From Dipteris shenzhenensis (Eukaryota > Polypodiophyta > Polypodiopsida > Gleicheniales): a stretch of DNA of 64,000 nt. The stretch lies in the NCBI GenBank assembly GCA_047967505.1, contig CM106540.1, one strand, 5' to 3'. The first letter of the stretch is position 1. Each line of letters begins with the position of its first letter. A program made the translations under genes and the position numbers. The notes under the pieces were generated by a model. It was not told the DNA's origin. It searched no databases and saw nothing but the letters and a program-made list of their open reading frames with translations. Shown in pieces: positions 58,834 through 64,000 of the stretch.

Positions 58834-61800
58834 TTATTTTGCTCCTTCACTAATGCAACGAGGAGCATAAAATGAAAATGGGTCCTCTGACCTCGCCCTC
58901 GCCGTGCCCACATCCGGTGTCGCATGGGACTCAGACTTTGCAAGAGCATGAAACCCATTGGGTTTAGGACCTGTGCACATTTTGAGTTTGATCGGACACC
59001 TACAAATCCTAATGACCCATTCGTTATTTTGCTCCTTCACTAATGCAACGAGGTGCATTTAGTGAAAGAGGGACCTCTCCATCGCTGTGCCCACATCCGA
59101 TGTCAAATGGGACTCAAACCTTGGAAGAACATGGAAACCATAGAGTTTAGGACCTCTTTAAATTTTGATCATGATTGGATACATGGACAAACAAATCCCA
59201 ATGGCCCATTCCTTATTTTGCTCCTTTAGTGATGCAACAATGTTCATAGGGTGAAAATGGGTCATCTGACCTCGCCATGCCTACATTCGGTGTCGGATGG
59301 GACTCAAACTTTGCAAGAGCATGTAAACCATGGGGATTAGGACTTGTGCAAATTTTGATCCCGATTGGACACATGGACCTACAAATCCTAATGACCCATT
59401 TGTTATTTTGCTCCTTTAGTGATCCAACGAGGTGCATAGAGTGAAAATAGCTCCTTTGACCTTGCCGTGCCCACATCCGGTTTCGAATGGGACTCAAACT
59501 TTGCAAGAACATGGAAACCATAGGGTTTAGGACCTCTGGAAATTTTAAGCACAATTGGACTCATGGACAAGCAAATCCCAATGGCCCATTCCTTATTTTG
59601 CTTCTTCACTGATGCAACGTGGTACATAGGGTGAAAATGGGCCCTCTGACCTCATTGTCCCTACATCCGGTGTCAGATGGCACTTAAACTTTCCAAGAGG
59701 ATGGAAATCCATGCCCACATGTGGTGTCGAATGGGACTCAAACTTTACAAGAACATGGAAACCATAGGGTTTAGGACCTCTACAAATTTTGAGCGTGATT
59801 GGACACATGGACGAGCAAATCCCAATGGCCCATTTCTTATTTTTCTCGTTCACTCATGCAACGAGGTGCATTGTGAAAATGGGCCATCTAACCTCATTAT
59901 GCCTACATCCGATGTCGGATAGGACTCAAACTTTCCAAGAGGATGGAAACCATTGGGTTTAGGACATGGACATGCAAATGCTATGCAAATTTTGAGCTCA
60001 ATCGGACACATGGACATGCAAATCCTAATTACCCATTCCATATTTCACTCCTTCACTGATGCAACGAGGTGCATAGGGTCAAAATGGGCACCCTGACCCC
60101 GCTGTGCCTACATCTGATATCAGATGGGACTCAAACTTTCCAACAGGATGGAAACCATTATGTTTGGGACCCATGCCATGAGCCCGATCAGACACATGGA
60201 CATGCAAATCCCAATGAACCATTCCTTATTTTGCTCCTTCACTGATGCAACGAGGTGCATAGGGTGAAAATGGGCCCTCTAACCTCGCCGTGCCCACATC
60301 CAATGTCAGATGGGACTCAAACTTTGCGAGAGAATGGAAACCATTAGGTTTACAACCTATGCAAATTTTGATCCCGATCGGACACATGGACATGGAAATC
60401 CCAATGACCCATTCCATGTTTTACTCCTCACTAATGCAACAAGGTGTAAGGCTGAAAATGGGCCCTCTGACCTCACTGTGCCTACATCCAGTGTCGAATG
60501 GGACTCAAACCTTCCAAGAGGATGGAAACCATTAGGTTTAGGACCTATGCAAATTTTCAGCCTGATCGAACACATGGACATGCAAATCCTAATGACCCAT
60601 TCCATATTTTGCTCCTTCACAGATGCAACGAGGTGCATAGAGTGAGAATGGAACCTCTAAACTCATCGTGCTCACGTCCGGTGTTAGATGGGACTCAAAC
60701 TCTACAAGAGCATTGAAACCATAGGGTTTAGGGTCTGTGCAAATTTTGAGCCCAATCAGATACATGGACATACAAATCCCAATGACCCATTGAACCTTCT
60801 TTTTCTCCTTCACTGATGCAACAAGGTGCATAGGGTGAAAATGGGCCCTCTGACCCTGCCATGCCCACATCCGGTGTCAAATGGGACTTAAACTCTACAA
60901 GAGAATGGAAACCATAGGATTTTGGACCTCTGCAAATTTTGAGTATGATTGGACACATGGACAAGCAAATCCCAATGGCCCATTCCTTATTTTGCTCCTT
61001 CACTGATGCAACAAGGTGCATACGGTGAAAATGGGCCCTATGACCTCGTCGTGCCCACATCCATTGTTGGATGGGACTCACAGTTTTCAAGAGGATGGAA
61101 ACCATTGGGATTAGGACCTGTGCAAATTCTGAGCTTGATCGGACACATGGACATGCAAATCCTAATGACCCATTCCATATTTTGCTACACTAATGCAACA
61201 AGGTGCATAGAGAGAAAATGGGACCTCTAACCTTGCCATGCCCACATCCAGTGTCAGATAAGACTCAAACTTTGCAACAGCATGGAAACCATGTGGTTTA
61301 GGACCTGTGCAAATTTTGAGACCAATCGGACAGAGGGACATGTAAATCCCAATGACCCATTTCTTATTTTCCTCCTTCACTGATGCAACAAAGTGCATAG
61401 GGTGCGAATGGCCCTCTGACCTCACCGTGCCCACATCCGGTGTTGGATGGGACTCAAACTTTGCAATCAAATGGATACTATTTGGTTTAGGACTTGTGTG
61501 AATTTTCAACCTGATCGAACACATGGACATGCAAATCCTAATGACCCTCACATATGCACTGAGTTGCATAGGGTGAAAATGGGCCCTCTAACCTTGCCGT
61601 GCCCACATCCAGTGTCGGATGGGACTTAGACTTTGCAAGAGCATGTAAACCATTGGGTTTAGGAGCAGTGCAAATTTTGAGCCCAATCGGACACATGGAT
61701 ATCTGCAAATCCTAATGAACTATTCCTTATTTTGCTCCTTCACTGATGCAATGAGGAGCATAGAGTGAAAATGGGCCCTCTGACCTTGCCGTGCCATCTG

Positions 61801-64000
61801 TTGTCATTTGGGACTCAAACTTTGCAAGAGCATGGAGACCATAGGGTTTGGGACCTGTGAAAATTTTAAGCACAATCGAACACATGGACATGCAAATCCC
61901 AATTAGCCATTGTTTATTTTGCTCCTTCACTGATGCAAGGAGGTGCAGAGAGAGAAAATGGGCCCTCTGACCTTGTCGTGCCCACATTTGGTGTCGGATG
62001 GGACTCAAACTTTGTGAGAGCATGGAAACTATAGGGTTTAGGACCTGTGAAATTTTTGAGCTCACTTGGACACATGGACATGCAAGTCCCAATGACCCAT
62101 TCCTTATTTTGCTCCTTCACTGACACAACGTAGTGCATAAGGTGAAAATAGGCTGTCTGACCTCTCCATGCCCACATTCGCAAAAGTCAAACTTTGCAAG
62201 AGAATGGAAACAATAGATGTAGGACCTGTGCAAGTTTTGATCCCAATCGGACACATGTACATGAAAATCCTAGTGACCCATTCCATATTTTGCTCCTTCA
62301 CACATGGAACGAGGTGTCCTGCCCACATCGAGTGTCAGATGGGACTCAAACATTGCAAGAGCATGGAAACCATAGAGTTTAGGATGTGTGAAAATTTTGA
62401 GCCCAATCGAACACAAGGACGTGCAAATCCCAATGACCCATTCCTTATTTTGCTCCTTCACTGATGTAACAAGGTGCATAGGGTGAAAATGGGCCCTCTG
62501 ACCTCACCGTGCCCACATTCGGTGTCGAATGAGACTCAAAGTTTGCAAGAACATGGAAACCATAGGGTTTGGGACCTCTATAAATTTTTAGCATGATTGG
62601 ACACATGGACAAGCATATCCCGATGGCCCATTCCTTATTTTGCTCCTTCAGTGATGCAATGAGGTGCATAGGGTGAAAATGGGCCCTTTGACTTCGGCAT
62701 TCCCACATATGGTGTCAAATTGGACTCAAACATTGCAAGAGCATATAAACCATTGGGTTTAGGACCCATGCAAATTTTGAGCCCGGATCGAACACATGGA
62801 CCTACAAGTCCTAATGACCAATTCATTATTTTGCTCCTTCACTGATCCAACGAGGTGCATAGAGTGAAAATGGGCCCTCTGACCTCATCATTCCTACATC
62901 CGGCATGGAATGGGACTCAAACCTTGCAAGAACATGGAAACCGTAGGGTTTAGAATCTATGCAAATTTTGAGCATGATTGGACACATAGACAAGCAAATC
63001 CCAATGGCACATTCCTTATTTTGCTACTTCACTGATGCAGTGAGGTGCATAGGGTGAAAATGGACCCTCTGACCTCGTTGTGCCTACATCTGGTGTCGAA
63101 TGGGACTCAAACTTTCCAAGAGGATGGAAAGCCGAGTCCACATCCGGTGTCGAATGGGACTCAAACTTTGCAAGGACATGGAAACCATAGGGTTTAGGAC
63201 CTCCACAAATTTTGAGCGCAATTGCACACATGGACAAGCAAATCCCGATGGCCCATTTCTTATTTTGCTCCTCAGTGATGCAATGAGGTGCAAGGGTGAA
63301 AATGGTCCCTCTGACCTCACCATGCCTACATTTGGTGTCGGATCAGACTCGAACTTTCCAAGAGGATGGAAACCATTGGGTTTAGGACCTGTGTAAATTT
63401 TGAGCCCAATCAGACACATCGACATGCAAATCCTAATGACCCATGCCATATTTCGCTCCTTCACAGATGCAAGGAGGTGCATAGAGTGAAAATGGACCCT
63501 CTAACCTCGTCGTGCCCACATCTAGTGTCAGATGGGACTCAAACTCTACAAGAGCATGGAAAACATAGGGTTTAGGGCTTGTGCAAATTTTGAGCGCAAT
63601 CAGACACATGGACATGCAAATCCTAATGCGCCATTCCTTATTTTGCTCCTTCACTGATGCAACAAGGTGCATAGGGTGAAAATGGGCCCTCTAACCCCAC
63701 CATGCCCACATCTGATGTCAAATGGGACTCAAACTCTACAAGAGAATGGGAACCATTGCATTTACAACCTATGCAAATTTTGAGCCTAGTCGGACACATG
63801 GACATGAAACTCCTAATGAAACTCCTAATGGACTCAAACTTTGCAAGAGCTTGGAAACCATTGGGTTTAGGACCTGGGAAAATTTTGAGCGCAATCGAAC
63901 ACATAGACATGCAAAGCCTAATGACCCATTCCATATTTTGCTCCTTCACAGATGCAACCAGGTGCATACAATGCAAATGAGCCCTCTGACCTCGTCCTAC
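58834..64000 (+). repeat. 190-bp satellite array, block 9
   Basis: Plus-oriented satellite to the end of the window. It contains short-monomer junctions near 59,705 and 63,125, a G-D-F run at ~61,260-61,790, and ends in an A-type monomer cut by the window edge. Nothing else seen. Confidence 0.96.

Noticed and set aside
1-64000. CRISPR-like array, because of regular repeats
   Set aside because: Repeats are head-to-tail 190-bp units without unique spacers, beside eukaryotic LTR retrotransposons; no cas genes.
1-64000. CENP-B box inside the satellite
   Set aside because: I looked for the TTCG....A..CGGG pattern in consensus monomers and saw no convincing match.
1-64000. tRNA or rRNA genes
   Set aside because: No cloverleaf or rRNA core words seen. 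The TGGTATCAGAGC sites are retrotransposon primer sites, not tRNA genes.

Overview
The window is repetitive nuclear DNA, most likely from a land plant with a large genome. Two things point there: several families of plant-type Ty1/copia LTR retrotransposons, with TGGTATCAGAGC primer-binding sites, short LTRs and 5-bp target duplications, and a huge tandem satellite. I cannot name the species. A gymnosperm or other large-genome seed plant is only a guess. I found no host protein-coding gene, tRNA, rRNA or CRISPR array. Every convincing protein similarity is to retrotransposon Gag or Pol, and every such copy is broken.

About 40 kb (roughly 63%, some 210 monomers) is one satellite family with a 190-bp period. 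Monomer variants recur in fixed orders, so the array has higher-order structure. The array runs in '+' orientation from 1 to ~20,022, is inverted for two monomers (20,023-20,436), is '+' again to ~43,160, is '-' from ~45,299 to ~57,715, and is '+' from ~58,834 to the end. Short open frames in the satellite on both strands are by-products of the repeat and are not annotated as genes.

Seven copia-type elements interrupt the array. E1 (4,151-6,720, minus) has a 5' LTR, gag and protease but is truncated in integrase. E2 (9,446-15,243, minus) is full length, with 173-bp LTRs, TSD TAGGA and a Tork/Tnt1-like protein set. E3 (24,903-30,302, plus) is full length, with 298-bp LTRs and TSD TGGGA. E4 (36,859-~41,412, plus) is 5'-only and is split by E5. 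E5 (38,025-40,672, minus) is a compact element with two LTRs, TSD CATAC, and gag but no pol; it matches the TR-GAG class of non-autonomous elements. E6 (50,627-53,223) and E7 (57,716-58,833) are LTR-less internal fragments of the E1/E3 family. 

From 43,161 to ~45,298 lies a triplicated ~805-bp composite unit. It combines a GC-rich hairpin cluster, an LTR-like segment, satellite that turns around on itself and, between copies, a copia RNase H fragment. It sits at the boundary where the array changes orientation.

The parts do not form a pathway. They record satellite amplification, retrotransposon insertion, nesting, truncation and mutational decay, mostly CAG-to-TAG and TGG-to-TAG/TGA stops. 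The setting resembles pericentromeric or other heterochromatic DNA; that is inference.
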